A stretch of 64,000 nucleotides of DNA from Candidatus Allofournierella merdigallinarum (GTDB lineage Bacteria; Bacillota; Clostridia; Oscillospirales; Ruminococcaceae), in the NCBI GenBank assembly GCA_019117205.1, contig DXAC01000015.1:18205-82204 (forward strand), given 5' to 3'. The notes below the pieces were generated by a model. It had not been told where the DNA came from. It saw only the letters and a program-made list of their open reading frames with translations, and searched no databases. This document shows positions 1 to 8,078 of this stretch, piece after piece. The position numbers and the translations under genes are program-made. How positions within the stretch are numbered: the first letter of the stretch is position 1; each line of letters begins with the position of its first letter.

Positions 1-642
1 GAAGTAGTACAGCGGGTTCAGCTTGAGGAAAGCGCGCAGGCCCTCGGGGATCATGTCCGGCGTGTAGGCGATGGGGCTCACCATCATCAAAAACATGGTG
101 ATGATGCCGATCAGGCTTTGCATGTCCCGCAGGATCACGTTCAGCGCCGAGATGATCCACCCCACGCCGATGCCGAACATGACCTGGAAAAACCAGATGG
201 GCACGATCATGAGCGTCCACCAGGACAGCTTGCCCATCACCGCGAGGGCGATCACCAGGATGCACATACCCACCACCTCGGTGCACTGGCTGAAGAACAC
301 CGCTTTCACCGGGATGATCTCGATGGGATACAGGGTGTTTTTCACCAGCGAGGCATTGGCGGTCACCGACACAACGCTGTTCGCCAGCCCCTCGCTGAAG
401 CCGAGAAAGGGGATCAGGCCGGCGAAGATGAGCAGCACGTATTCGGGGGTGCTGATCTGGTCAAGGCGCAGCCGCAGGATAAAGACGTAGACGATGGAAT
501 AGGCGCTCAGCATCAGGATGGGATACAGGATCAGCCAGAACATGCCCAGCACCGACCCCGCATACCTCGACCGGATATCCGAGATCGTGGTGGCGCGAAG
601 CATCTTGCGGTGTTTCCACAGCATTTCAAACGAACGAAACAT
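1..642 (-). CDS. ABC-2 type polysaccharide/polyol-phosphate export permease (3' end cut by window)
   Basis: Membrane subunit of an ABC exporter that moves a finished, lipid-linked glycan across the cytoplasmic membrane (Wzm / TagG family). The visible 214 residues begin MFRSFEMLWKHRKML, followed by the family-typical stretch SDIRSRYAGSVLGMFW just before the first membrane helix. At least five hydrophobic segments follow, and the frame runs off the left edge inside NPLYYF, another feature of the family near the C-terminal third. The ATG at 642 is preceded by GGAGG; the only nearby alternative, GTG at 650, hits a stop at once. It is the last visible gene of the wbpA-B-D-E operon, so its cargo probably contains that amino-uronic acid (inference). 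The partner ATPase (Wzt/TagH) would lie beyond the edge. Confidence 0.88.
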   Translation of the reverse strand, partial: MFRSFEMLWKHRKMLRATTISDIRSRYAGSVLGMFWLILYPILMLSAYSIVYVFILRLRLDQISTPEYVLLIFAGLIPFLGFSEGLANSVVSVTANASLVKNTLYPIEIIPVKAVFFSQCTEVVGMCILVIALAVMGKLSWWTLMIVPIWFFQVMFGIGVGWIISALNVILRDMQSLIGIITMFLMMVSPIAYTPDMIPEGLRAFLKLNPLYYF

Positions 643-754
643 CAGATCACAGCCTCCGAAAGTGATGTGTTGACAAGCGCCGCGGCCCCTTTTTTGGCGC
701 AGGGCCGCCCGGTGTCTGCCCGGTCGGCCCCGTTTGCGCGAAAAGCGCCCTTTT

Positions 755-1873
755 TTACCTGAGCTTGCCCGCGATCTGCTCCACCGCGTCCCTGGTCAGA
801 TAGGGGTGCATGGGCAGGCTGAGCACCGTTTCGCACAGCCGCTCGGTGACGGGACAATCCGCCCGGGCGCTGTCGGTGCCCGCAAAGGCCTTTTGCAGGT
901 GCATGGGCTTTGGATAGTAGACCATGGTGGGGATGCCCTGCTCTTTCAGCTTTGCCTGCAGGGCGTCCCGGTCGGTGCCGGCCGGCAGCCGCAGCGTGTA
1001 CTGGGCCCAGCTGCTGGTAAAGCCCTCGGGGCGGTGGGGCAGCGCAAAGCCGCACCCCGCCAGCGCCTGGTCGTACCAGCGGGAGACCTGCTCCACCGCA
1101 TCCAGCTCGCTGTTGCGGAACGCCTCCAGCTTCACCAGCAGGATCGCCGCCTGGAGGGTGTCCAGCCGGCTGTTCACGCCCAGACGCACGTTGTCGTACT
1201 TCATGGCGCCCTTGCCGTGCACCGCGTAGCTGCGGATCAGGTCGGCCCACTCGTCGTTGTTGGTGAAGATGGCTCCGCCGTCGCCGTAGCAGCCCAGGGG
1301 CTTGGCCGGGAAGAAGCTGGTGGTGGCGATGTCGCCAAAGGAGCCCACCCGGCGGCCGTTCACCGTGCCGCCGAAGCCCTGGGCGCCGTCCTCCAGCAGC
1401 AGCAGGCCGTGCTTTTTGCAGATGGCCTCGATGCGGGGGTAGTCCGCCGGCAGGCCGAACAGGTCCACCGCCACCACGGCCCGCAGGGTGTACCTGCCCT
1501 GGGCCTTTACCTCCAGGATCTTCTGTTCCAGCTTGTCCGGGTCCAGGTTGAAAGTGCCCTCGTCCACGTCCACGAACAGGGGTGTGGCGCCCTCGTAGGC
1601 CACCGTCTCGCCGCTGGCAAAGAAAGTGAAGTCGGGCACCAGCACCGCGTCGCCCGGGCCGATGCCCCAGGCCATCAGGGCAAGGGTCAGCGCGTCGGTG
1701 CCGTTGGCGCAGGTGATGCAGTGTTTGACGCCCACGTAGTCCGCCAGCTGCTGTTCCAGCTGGCGGACCTCCTGGCCGGAAATGTAGTTCGCCCGGGCGC
1801 AGACTTTCTGCACCGCGGCGTCGATCTGAGGTTTGAGCACCTCGTATTGTTTTTGCAGATCACGGAATTGCAT
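755..1873 (-). CDS. wbpE: DegT/DnrJ/EryC1 sugar aminotransferase, WbpE-like
   Basis: A PLP-dependent aminotransferase of 372 residues, typical length for the family. It should convert UDP-2-acetamido-2-deoxy-3-keto-glucuronate to the 3-amino sugar using glutamate. The start MQFRDLQKQY is characteristic. CANGTDALTLAL (about 55-66) matches the phosphate-cup region, EDGAQGFGG (161-169) carries the aspartate that contacts the pyridine nitrogen, and SFFPAKPLGCYGDGG holds the Schiff-base lysine at 191. The gene lies 6 bases after wbpD, with GGAGGGG inside the wbpD 3' end as its ribosome site. The family alone would not fix the substrate; the assignment to the WbpE step comes from the adjoining wbpA, wbpB and wbpD homologues. 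FdtB or DesV-type sugars are the alternative reading. Confidence 0.88.
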   Translation of the reverse strand: MQFRDLQKQYEVLKPQIDAAVQKVCARANYISGQEVRQLEQQLADYVGVKHCITCANGTDALTLALMAWGIGPGDAVLVPDFTFFASGETVAYEGATPLFVDVDEGTFNLDPDKLEQKILEVKAQGRYTLRAVVAVDLFGLPADYPRIEAICKKHGLLLLEDGAQGFGGTVNGRRVGSFGDIATTSFFPAKPLGCYGDGGAIFTNNDEWADLIRSYAVHGKGAMKYDNVRLGVNSRLDTLQAAILLVKLEAFRNSELDAVEQVSRWYDQALAGCGFALPHRPEGFTSSWAQYTLRLPAGTDRDALQAKLKEQGIPTMVYYPKPMHLQKAFAGTDSARADCPVTERLCETVLSLPMHPYLTRDAVEQIAGKLR

Positions 1874-1879
1874 ACCTTG

Positions 1880-2446
1880 TCAACCCCTCCGTTCACACAA
1901 AATGGAATCGACGATCTGATAGCGCCGGCCGCAGTCGGGGCAGACCAGGTCCTTGTCCAGCACCTGGCCGCACTCGCACACCCAGCCGATCTGCCTGGCG
2001 GGCACCCCCGCCACTAGCGCGTGGTCCGGCACGTCCTTTGTCACCACCGCGCCGGCGGCGACGGTGGCAAACGCACCGACGGTGTGCCCGCAGACGATGG
2101 TGCAGTTGGCGCCCAGCGTGGCGTCGTGGCGCACCAGCGTTTTTTTGTAGTTCCCCGCCCCTTTCGGGTAACGGGCGCGGGGGGTGAGGTCGTTGGTGAA
2201 CACCATGGAGGGGCCGCAGAACACACAGTCCTCCAGCTCCACCCCCTGGTACACCGAGACGTTGTTCTGCAGCTTCACCCCGTTGCCGATGCGTACATGG
2301 TCGCCCACGTTCACATTCTGGCCCAAAGAGCAGTTCTCCCCGATCACCGCGCTGCCGTGGACGTGGCAGAAATGCCATATCCGCGTGCCCGCGCCGATGC
2401 GGGCCCCCTCGTCCACGCAGCTGGTCTCATGAATGAAGGCATCCAT
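1880..2446 (-). CDS. wbpD: Left-handed beta-helix N-acetyltransferase, WbpD-like
   Basis: Predicted to transfer acetyl from acetyl-CoA to the 3-amino group made by WbpE, giving UDP-GlcNAc(3NAc)A. The 188-residue protein is built of hexapeptide repeats (for example IGENCSLGQNVNVGDHVRIG), with the trimeric acyltransferase signature around GAFATVAAGAVVTKDVPDHA. FTNDLTPRARYP in the middle is shared with sugar N-acetyltransferases of this group. The C-terminus adds a small four-cysteine element, CECGQ...CPDCGRRY, probably a zinc ribbon; such tails occur in WbpD relatives. The first 20 bases overlap the end of the upstream oxidoreductase gene, indicating translational coupling. Confidence 0.87.
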   Translation of the reverse strand: MDAFIHETSCVDEGARIGAGTRIWHFCHVHGSAVIGENCSLGQNVNVGDHVRIGNGVKLQNNVSVYQGVELEDCVFCGPSMVFTNDLTPRARYPKGAGNYKKTLVRHDATLGANCTIVCGHTVGAFATVAAGAVVTKDVPDHALVAGVPARQIGWVCECGQVLDKDLVCPDCGRRYQIVDSILCERRG

Positions 2447-3524
2447 CGCCGAACATCCCTTTCATATCCTCGCTGGCAAAGTCCTCCAGCGGCAGCTTCA
2501 CCGGCTGGCCGGTCTTGCAGCTCTTGTAGATGGCCAGCACCATTTCCAGGGCGTTGCGGCCCGCCACCGCGTCCACATAGGGCTTGCGGTGGTTGCGGAT
2601 GGCGTCCATCACATCGGCGTACAGGCTGGTGTGGCCGTTGCCGTAGACGTTGCTGGTCTGCTCCTCCAGGCCCTTGTTGGCGGCGTCCGCCTCGGTCTCG
2701 TCGGCAAACTCCCACACGTCCAGGTTGTTGGTGGACTTGCCGCCGATCTTCACGGTGCCCTTTTCGCCGAACAGGTACAGCGTCTCCTCCAGGTTTTTCG
2801 GATAGACGTTGGTGGTGCCCTCCACCGTGGCCACGGCCCCGTTTTTGAACCGGATCACCGCCATGCCCACGTCCTCGGCCTCCAGGTAGTCATGGAACTG
2901 CTGCTTGGTGACGCCGTAGACCTCGTCCACCTCATTGCCGAACATCCAGCGCAGCAGGTCGATGCCGTGGATGCACTGGTTCATCAGGCAGCCGCCGTCC
3001 TGGGCCCAGGTGCCCCGCCAGGGCGCCTGCTCGTAGTATGCCCGGTTGCGGTTCCAGCGCACGTGGATGCTGCCGTGGCTCAAGGTGCCGAAGCGGCCGG
3101 CCTCCAGCGCCTGCCGGGTCTTCTGCACCGCCACGTTGAAGCGGTTCTGGTGGCAGGCGCAGACGGTGACGCCCTTTTCCTCGCTGCGGCGGATGATCTC
3201 CTCGGCGTCCGCCATGGTCATGGCCATGGGCTTTTCGATGATCACGTTCACGCCGGCGTCGATGCAGTCCAGGGCGATGCGGGCGTGCAGGCCGCTCTCG
3301 GTGGCGATGGCGACGAGCTCCAGCTCGGGATGCTCCGCCAGAAGCTGCTTGTAGTCGGTGTAGCGGGCGATGGAGGGATCCTGTTCCAGGCCGTGCTTTT
3401 CCAAAAGCGCCTGCATGTGTTCCGGCAGGATGTCACACACCGCCACCAGCTCCAGGCCGTTGTTCAGCACCGCTTTGATGTGGTTGGTGGCGATGCGGCC
3501 GCAGCCGATCAGGGCGTATTTCAT
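2427..3524 (-). CDS. wbpB: Gfo/Idh/MocA oxidoreductase, WbpB-like UDP-GlcNAcA 3-dehydrogenase
   Basis: NAD-dependent oxidoreductase of 365 residues predicted to oxidise C3 of UDP-GlcNAcA, the second step of the pathway. The Rossmann motif is at the very start (MKYALIGCGRIATNH). EKPMAMT (about 97-103) is the Gfo/Idh/MocA lysine-proline motif. The pair GGCLMNQCIHGIDLLRWMFG holds the family histidine-aspartate region. The gene begins one base after wbpA stops and overlaps wbpD by 20 bases, so the four enzymes form one translationally coupled unit. The family covers many sugar dehydrogenases; function is taken from context plus these motifs. Confidence 0.88.
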   Translation of the reverse strand: MKYALIGCGRIATNHIKAVLNNGLELVAVCDILPEHMQALLEKHGLEQDPSIARYTDYKQLLAEHPELELVAIATESGLHARIALDCIDAGVNVIIEKPMAMTMADAEEIIRRSEEKGVTVCACHQNRFNVAVQKTRQALEAGRFGTLSHGSIHVRWNRNRAYYEQAPWRGTWAQDGGCLMNQCIHGIDLLRWMFGNEVDEVYGVTKQQFHDYLEAEDVGMAVIRFKNGAVATVEGTTNVYPKNLEETLYLFGEKGTVKIGGKSTNNLDVWEFADETEADAANKGLEEQTSNVYGNGHTSLYADVMDAIRNHRKPYVDAVAGRNALEMVLAIYKSCKTGQPVKLPLEDFASEDMKGMFGDGCLHS

Positions 3525-3525
3525 T

Positions 3526-4851
3526 TTACAGCACCTCGATGTTGTCCCGGTTTTCCACGTTCTTCATCACGTTCTTGGTGTCGAAGACCGCCGAAGCGTT
3601 CTGCTGCACCATGTTGTAATCCACGTTGCTGTGGGCGCAGGTGACCATCACCAGGTCCGCCTGCCGCACCACCTCGGGGGTCAGGGCGGGGATGCTGTGG
3701 AGCACCTTGCCGCCGTGCTTGCACTCGGCCACCCAGGGATCGTAGTAGGTGACCTGGGCACCCACCTTGTTCAGCTCGTCGATGACCCGCAGGGCCGGGC
3801 TCTCCCGGTAGTCGTCGATGTCCTGCTTGTAGGCCACGCCCAGCACCAGCACCTTGGCCCCGTTGATGGCTTTCTTGTGGCGGTTCAGGATGTGCATCGC
3901 CCGCTCCACGCAGTACTCCGGCTGGCCGTCGTTGATGACCATGCTGTTCTCGATGAGGGTGGTGTGGAAGCCGTACTCCCGGGCTTTCCAGGTGAGATAG
4001 TAGGGGTCCAGGGGGATGCAGTGGCCGCCCAGGCCCGGGCCGGGATAGAACGCCTGGAAGCCGTAGGGCTTGGTCTTGGCCGCGTCCACTACCTCCCAGA
4101 TGGAGATGCCCATGCGGTTGCACAGCCGGGCCAGCTCGTTCACCAGGCCGATGTTGATGTTGCGGTAGGTGTTCTCCAGGATCTTTTCCATCTCCGCCAC
4201 CGCCGGGCTGGAGACCTCTTTCACGTCGCCCTCCAGCACCGCCCGGTACATGGCGGCGATGACCTCTGTGGCGTCCTTGCCGACGCCGCCCACCACCTTG
4301 GGGGTGTTCTTGGTTTTGTAGATCAGGTTGCCCGGATCCACCCGCTCGGGGCTGAAGCCCAGGTAGAAGTCCTCGCCGCAGACAAGGCCGCTGCCCTGCT
4401 CCAGCAGCGGGCGGATCAGCTCCTCGGTGGTGCCGGGATAGGTGGTGGACTCCAGCACCACCATGGTGCCGGCTTTCAGGTGCTTGGACACGGCGATGGT
4501 GGAATCCCGCACGAAGCTGATGTCCGGCTCCTGGTGGGCGTCCAGCGGGGTGGGCACGCAGATGGCGATAAAATCCACGTCCTTGATAAAGCTGAAATCG
4601 GTGGTGGCGCGCAGTTTGCCGGCCTTGACGATCTCCTCCAGGTCGCTGTCCACCACGTCGCCGATGTAATTCCTGCCGGCGTTGACCATGTCCACCTTGG
4701 CCGCCTGCACGTCAAACCCGATGGTCTCGAACCCGGCCTTGGCCTTTTCCACCGCAAGAGGCAGGCCCACATACCCCAGGCCGACAACGCCCACCCGGAT
4801 GGTCTTGTCTTCGATCTTTTTCAGAAGTTCTTGCTTCATCATGTTTTCCAT
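3526..4851 (-). CDS. wbpA: UDP-N-acetyl-D-glucosamine 6-dehydrogenase, WbpA-like
   Basis: Oxidises the C6 hydroxyl of UDP-GlcNAc to the uronic acid with two NAD, the entry step of the pathway. The protein has 441 residues, the usual length of the UDP-glucose/UDP-GlcNAc dehydrogenase family. It shows the N-terminal NAD site VGVVGLGYVGLPLA (20-33), the central dimer domain with EMEKILENTYRNINIGLVNE, and the catalytic cysteine at about 278 in GGHCIPLDPYY, followed by the C-terminal UDP-binding domain (GVAYKQDIDDYRESPA). ATG 4851 has AAAGGA three bases upstream; in-frame ATGs at 4842 and 4839 give longer spacing, so the start is uncertain by a few codons. First gene of the operon; a good promoter lies at 4942-4970. 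Confidence 0.92.
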   Translation of the reverse strand: MENMMKQELLKKIEDKTIRVGVVGLGYVGLPLAVEKAKAGFETIGFDVQAAKVDMVNAGRNYIGDVVDSDLEEIVKAGKLRATTDFSFIKDVDFIAICVPTPLDAHQEPDISFVRDSTIAVSKHLKAGTMVVLESTTYPGTTEELIRPLLEQGSGLVCGEDFYLGFSPERVDPGNLIYKTKNTPKVVGGVGKDATEVIAAMYRAVLEGDVKEVSSPAVAEMEKILENTYRNINIGLVNELARLCNRMGISIWEVVDAAKTKPYGFQAFYPGPGLGGHCIPLDPYYLTWKAREYGFHTTLIENSMVINDGQPEYCVERAMHILNRHKKAINGAKVLVLGVAYKQDIDDYRESPALRVIDELNKVGAQVTYYDPWVAECKHGGKVLHSIPALTPEVVRQADLVMVTCAHSNVDYNMVQQNASAVFDTKNVMKNVENRDNIEVL

Positions 4852-4941
4852 TCGTCCTTTCGATGGTTTAAATACATATATCCAGATATCGCAGGATATC
4901 TTTCCGAAACAGATGTCGCGGGCCCTTGCGCCAACCTTTTA

Positions 4942-4970
4942 ATTATACCGATCATTGGCCCTTTATGCAA
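4942..4970 (-). promoter_or_regulatory. Sigma-A type promoter for the wbpABDE operon
   Basis: Reading the minus strand, TTGCAT (4965-4970) and a perfect TATAAT (4942-4947) are separated by exactly 17 bases. The predicted transcript begins about 85 bases before the wbpA start codon. Confidence 0.75.
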
Positions 4971-5078
4971 CTGCCTGCGCCCCGTCCTGTTTCCCTGGTG
5001 TAACATCCGGCGCCTTTGTGTAACGCTTTTTGGATATTCTGGTCCGGGCGCGGCCCGGCCAGCCAGGCAGTCCGTATT

Positions 5079-5089
5079 ATTATAGCACT
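5079..5089 (-). promoter_or_regulatory. Second, extended -10 promoter candidate upstream of wbpA
   Basis: Minus-strand AGTGCTATAAT contains a perfect TATAAT with an upstream TGC extended -10. The -35 region at 17-18 bases is poor (ATGAAA/GATGAA). It would give a 5' leader of roughly 220 bases. Confidence 0.45.
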
Positions 5090-5187
5090 ATTTCAGGTGA
5101 ATTTCATCCCTTTCCCTGCAAATGCTACAATTTGTACACATATTGGCCGGCGGCGCCGGGCCGGGGGATGGGCGCAGGGTGCTCGCG

Positions 5188-6558
5188 TCACGCCGGGGCG
5201 GACTGCTCGCTGCCGGCCGCCGCCCGCATCCTGCGGCGCAGCACCAGGAAGCAGATCAGGTGTACCACCGCCGTGAGCCCCCAGGACACCGGGTAGGACA
5301 AATACAGACACAGCTGGGTGCGCTCCCACTGGAACAGGGTCATCACCCAGACGATCCGCAGCACGCAGGCGCCCAGGATGGACACCACCATGGGCAGCAG
5401 CGAGGAGCCCAGGCCCCGGACGCTGCAGGCCAGGCAGTCCATCCAGCCGCAGAGGAAATAGGTGGTGCAGACCACGCTCATCCGGTACAGGCCGTAGGTG
5501 ATGACCTGGGCGTCGGGGGTGTAGATGGCCAGCAGCCAGCGCCCCGCCAGGTAGGCGCTGGCGCCCAGGGTGATACCCACCGCCGCCGACAGCAGCATAC
5601 ACCGGGCCACCACCTGGTCCACCCGGGCAAAGCGCCTGGCGCCCACGTTCTGGCTGACAAAGCTCATGGAGGTCTGGGACACGGCGTTCATGCAGGTGTA
5701 GACGAAGCCCTCGATGTTGGAGGCCGCCGTGTTGCCCGCCATCACCGACGAGCCAAAGCTGTTCACCGACGACTGGATCAGCACGTTGGACAGGCTGAAC
5801 ACCATGCCCTGCACGCCGGCGGGCACGCCGATCCGCAGGATCTCCCGGAACTGCTCCGGGTCGATGCGAAGCTCGCCCAGCACCAGCCGGAACGCCCCGG
5901 TGTTGTGTTGCAGGCAGACCACGATCAGGTAGGCGGACACCGTCTGGCTGAGGATGGTCGCCAGGGCCACGCCCGCCACCCCCAGGGAAAAGGCGATGAC
6001 AAACAACAGGTTCAGGGCCACGTTGATGATGCCCGCCAGGGTGAGGAAGTACAGGGGCCGCCGCGTGTCGCCCACCGCCCGCAAAATGGCCGCGCCGAAG
6101 TTGTACACCAGCAGGCTGGGCGCGCCCACAAAGTAGATGCGCAGATACAGGGTGGCCTGGTCGATCACGTCGTCGGGGGTGCCCAACAGCTCCAGCATGG
6201 GCCGGGAGGCCGCCACCCCCACGAAGATCAGCAGCACGCCCCCCGCCAGCGCGGTGAGCATGGCGGTGTGTACCCCCTTGTGTACCGCGTCCATGTTTTT
6301 CGCCCCGTAGCTGCGGGCGATGAGCACGTTGGCGCCCACCGACAGCCCGATGAACAGGTTGACGATCAGGTTGATGAGCGCCGAGGTGGAACCCACCGCC
6401 GCCAGCGCCGTGTGGCCGGTGTAGCGGCCCACCACGATGATGTCCGCCGCGTTGAACAGCAGCTGCAGCACGCCCGAGCACATCAGCGGAAAGGAAAAGG
6501 TCAGGATCTTGCCCAGCAGCGGGCCGCTGGTCATGTTCATCTCATAGCTTCGCGCCAA
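5188..6558 (-). CDS. MATE family efflux transporter
   Basis: Cation-coupled multidrug/metabolite antiporter of 456 residues with about twelve hydrophobic segments in two six-helix halves. Family marks are GPLLGKILTFSFPLMCSG at the N-terminus, FNAADIIVVGRYTGH in helix 2, and SALINLIVNLFIGLSVGANV, all typical of the NorM/DinF superfamily in Clostridia. I chose the TTG at 6558 because AGAGGG lies ten bases upstream; ATG 6540 (MNMTSG) is the alternative. The gene has its own promoter (6617-6644) and diverges from the F420-ligase-like gene. The substrate cannot be told from sequence. Confidence 0.92.
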   Translation of the reverse strand: MARSYEMNMTSGPLLGKILTFSFPLMCSGVLQLLFNAADIIVVGRYTGHTALAAVGSTSALINLIVNLFIGLSVGANVLIARSYGAKNMDAVHKGVHTAMLTALAGGVLLIFVGVAASRPMLELLGTPDDVIDQATLYLRIYFVGAPSLLVYNFGAAILRAVGDTRRPLYFLTLAGIINVALNLLFVIAFSLGVAGVALATILSQTVSAYLIVVCLQHNTGAFRLVLGELRIDPEQFREILRIGVPAGVQGMVFSLSNVLIQSSVNSFGSSVMAGNTAASNIEGFVYTCMNAVSQTSMSFVSQNVGARRFARVDQVVARCMLLSAAVGITLGASAYLAGRWLLAIYTPDAQVITYGLYRMSVVCTTYFLCGWMDCLACSVRGLGSSLLPMVVSILGACVLRIVWVMTLFQWERTQLCLYLSYPVSWGLTAVVHLICFLVLRRRMRAAAGSEQSAPA

Positions 6559-6616
6559 GGAAAAACGCCCTCTTTCTCGGTTTTACATCCTTTTTACATA
6601 CTTTCGTCCGTGTCCT

Positions 6617-6644
6617 ATCATAGCACAGATCCGCCGGTTCGCAA
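6617..6644 (-). promoter_or_regulatory. Promoter of the MATE transporter gene
   Basis: On the minus strand TTGCGA (6639-6644) and TATGAT (6617-6622) lie 16 bases apart. The -10 is embedded in TGTGCTATGAT, an extended -10 context that recurs in this window. Confidence 0.65.
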
Positions 6645-6695
6645 GCCGCAATTTTCCAAAGGCGGCCCGCCGGCGGGCCGCGGCGGTTTGTTCTC

Positions 6696-6725
6696 TTGCA
6701 TTTCACCGGCCATATCCTTTATAAT
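6696..6725 (+). promoter_or_regulatory. Promoter of the F420-ligase-like gene
   Basis: TTGCAT (6696-6701) and TATAAT (6720-6725) are separated by 18 bases, about 80 bases before the start codon. Confidence 0.7.
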
Positions 6726-6803
6726 AGGGATGGATCTTCCCCCGGCGGCCCCAGGGCCACGCGGGCCGGGGTCCGGATCGAAGCAACAAAGGAGAACTGT
6801 ATT

Positions 6804-8000
6804 ATGCGAACTGTCGGCACTACATCCCGCGGCGTGCGCTGCCCGGTGATCCGGGAGGGGGACGACCTGGTCAAGATCGTCACCGACGCCATCCTTGCCT
6901 GCGGCGAGGAGCAGCATATCGAGTTTCAGGACAAGGACATCGTGGCGGTGACCGAGGCGGTGGTGGCCCGCAGCCAGGGCAACTACGCCAGCGTGGACGC
7001 CATCGCGGCGGACTGTGCCGCCAAGTTCGGCACCGACACCATCGGCCTGACCTTTCCCATCCTGAGCCGCAACCGCATCGCCATCTGCCTGAAAGGCATC
7101 GCCCGGGCGTTCAAAAAGGCCTATATCCTGATGAGCTACCCCAGCGACGAGGTGGGCAACCACCTGTTTGACGAGGACCTGCTGGACGAAAAGGGCGTGA
7201 ACCCCTGGAGCGACGTGCTCAGCGAGGAGAAGTACCGCCAGCTGTTCGGCTATGTGAAGCACCCGTTCACCGGCGTGGACTATGTGGAGTACTACGGCGA
7301 GCTCTTCCGCAGCCAGGGCTGCGAGGTGGAATTCGTCTTCGCCAACGACGTGCGGGCCATCCTGCCCTACACCAAAAACGTGCTCTGCTGCGACATCCAC
7401 AGCCGTTTTCGCTCCAAGCGCTGGCTGGAGGCGGCGGGCGCCGAGAAAGTGCTGCTGCTCAGCGACATCCTCACCGCCCCGGTGAGCGGCAGCGGCTGCA
7501 ACGAGAAGTTCGGCCTGCTGGGCTCCAACAAGGCCACCGAGGAGAGCGTGAAGCTGTTCCCCCGTGACTGCGAGACCTTTGTGGCCCGGCTGGCGGCCAG
7601 CCTGCGCGAGGCCACCGGCAAACAGATCGAGGCCATGGTCTACGGCGACGGTGCTTTCAAGGACCCGGTGGGCAAGATCTGGGAGCTGGCGGACCCGGTG
7701 GTGAGCCCGGCCTACACCCTGGGCCTGGAGGGCCAGCCCAACGAGCTGAAGCTGAAATACCTGGCGGACAACGACTTTGCCGATCTCTCCGGCGAGGCCC
7801 TCACCGCCGCCATCAAGGAGAGCATCACCCACAAGGACGCGGACCTGAAAGGCCAGATGGCCAGCCAGGGCACCACCCCCCGCCGCCTCACCGACCTGAT
7901 CGGCAGCCTGTGCGACCTCACGTCCGGCTCCGGCGACAAGGGCACCCCCATCATCCTCATCCAGGGCTATTTCGACAACTTCGCCAAAGAGGAGAAGTGA
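6804..8000 (+). CDS. Coenzyme F420-0:L-glutamate ligase-like protein
   Basis: 398 residues resembling the CofE/FbiB-type F420-0 gamma-glutamyl ligase family, which in methanogens and actinobacteria adds glutamate to F420-0 using GTP. Visible features are the N-terminal GTTSRGVRCPVIREGDDL, QDKDIVAVTEAVVARSQG (the family's DILVV-x-K-x-S-like segment), SGSGCNEKFGLLGSNKA in the middle and VYGDGAFKDP later. The protein is longer than archaeal CofE (about 250 residues). Start ATG 6804 has AAAGGAGA nine bases upstream; earlier in-frame codons lack one. It stands alone, between a promoter and a bidirectional terminator. No deazaflavin biosynthesis genes are seen, so the substrate may be another acid to be amidated with glutamate (inference). 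Confidence 0.82.
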   Translation: MRTVGTTSRGVRCPVIREGDDLVKIVTDAILACGEEQHIEFQDKDIVAVTEAVVARSQGNYASVDAIAADCAAKFGTDTIGLTFPILSRNRIAICLKGIARAFKKAYILMSYPSDEVGNHLFDEDLLDEKGVNPWSDVLSEEKYRQLFGYVKHPFTGVDYVEYYGELFRSQGCEVEFVFANDVRAILPYTKNVLCCDIHSRFRSKRWLEAAGAEKVLLLSDILTAPVSGSGCNEKFGLLGSNKATEESVKLFPRDCETFVARLAASLREATGKQIEAMVYGDGAFKDPVGKIWELADPVVSPAYTLGLEGQPNELKLKYLADNDFADLSGEALTAAIKESITHKDADLKGQMASQGTTPRRLTDLIGSLCDLTSGSGDKGTPIILIQGYFDNFAKEEK

Positions 8001-8022
8001 CGGCGGCCCGAACACCGCACAC

Positions 8023-8060
8023 AAAAGCGGGCGCATCGTTTTGACGATGCGCCCGCTTTT
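8023..8060. terminator. Bidirectional rho-independent terminator
   Basis: A 17-base perfect stem (8023-8039 with 8044-8060) flanked by T runs on both strands. It sits between the convergent F420-ligase-like and flippase genes and serves both. Confidence 0.92.
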
Positions 8061-8078
8061 TTCGCGTTGGCGCGGGGG

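Larger units (their letters stand above)
4852..5187. other. 336-base intergenic region upstream of wbpA with two candidate promoters
   Basis: No gene is visible here. On the minus strand there are two promoter-like sites reading toward wbpA (listed separately). Between wbpA and the nearer promoter lies an AT-rich patch with repeated GATATC/ATATCC words (4876-4905) that can pair imperfectly. The rest, toward the MATE gene, is GC-rich and shows no obvious structure or terminator. Confidence 0.6.

Noticed and set aside
4876..4905. GATATC-rich patch upstream of wbpA as an operator
   Set aside because: The repeats are short and imperfect, and no cognate regulator is near; there is not enough support.
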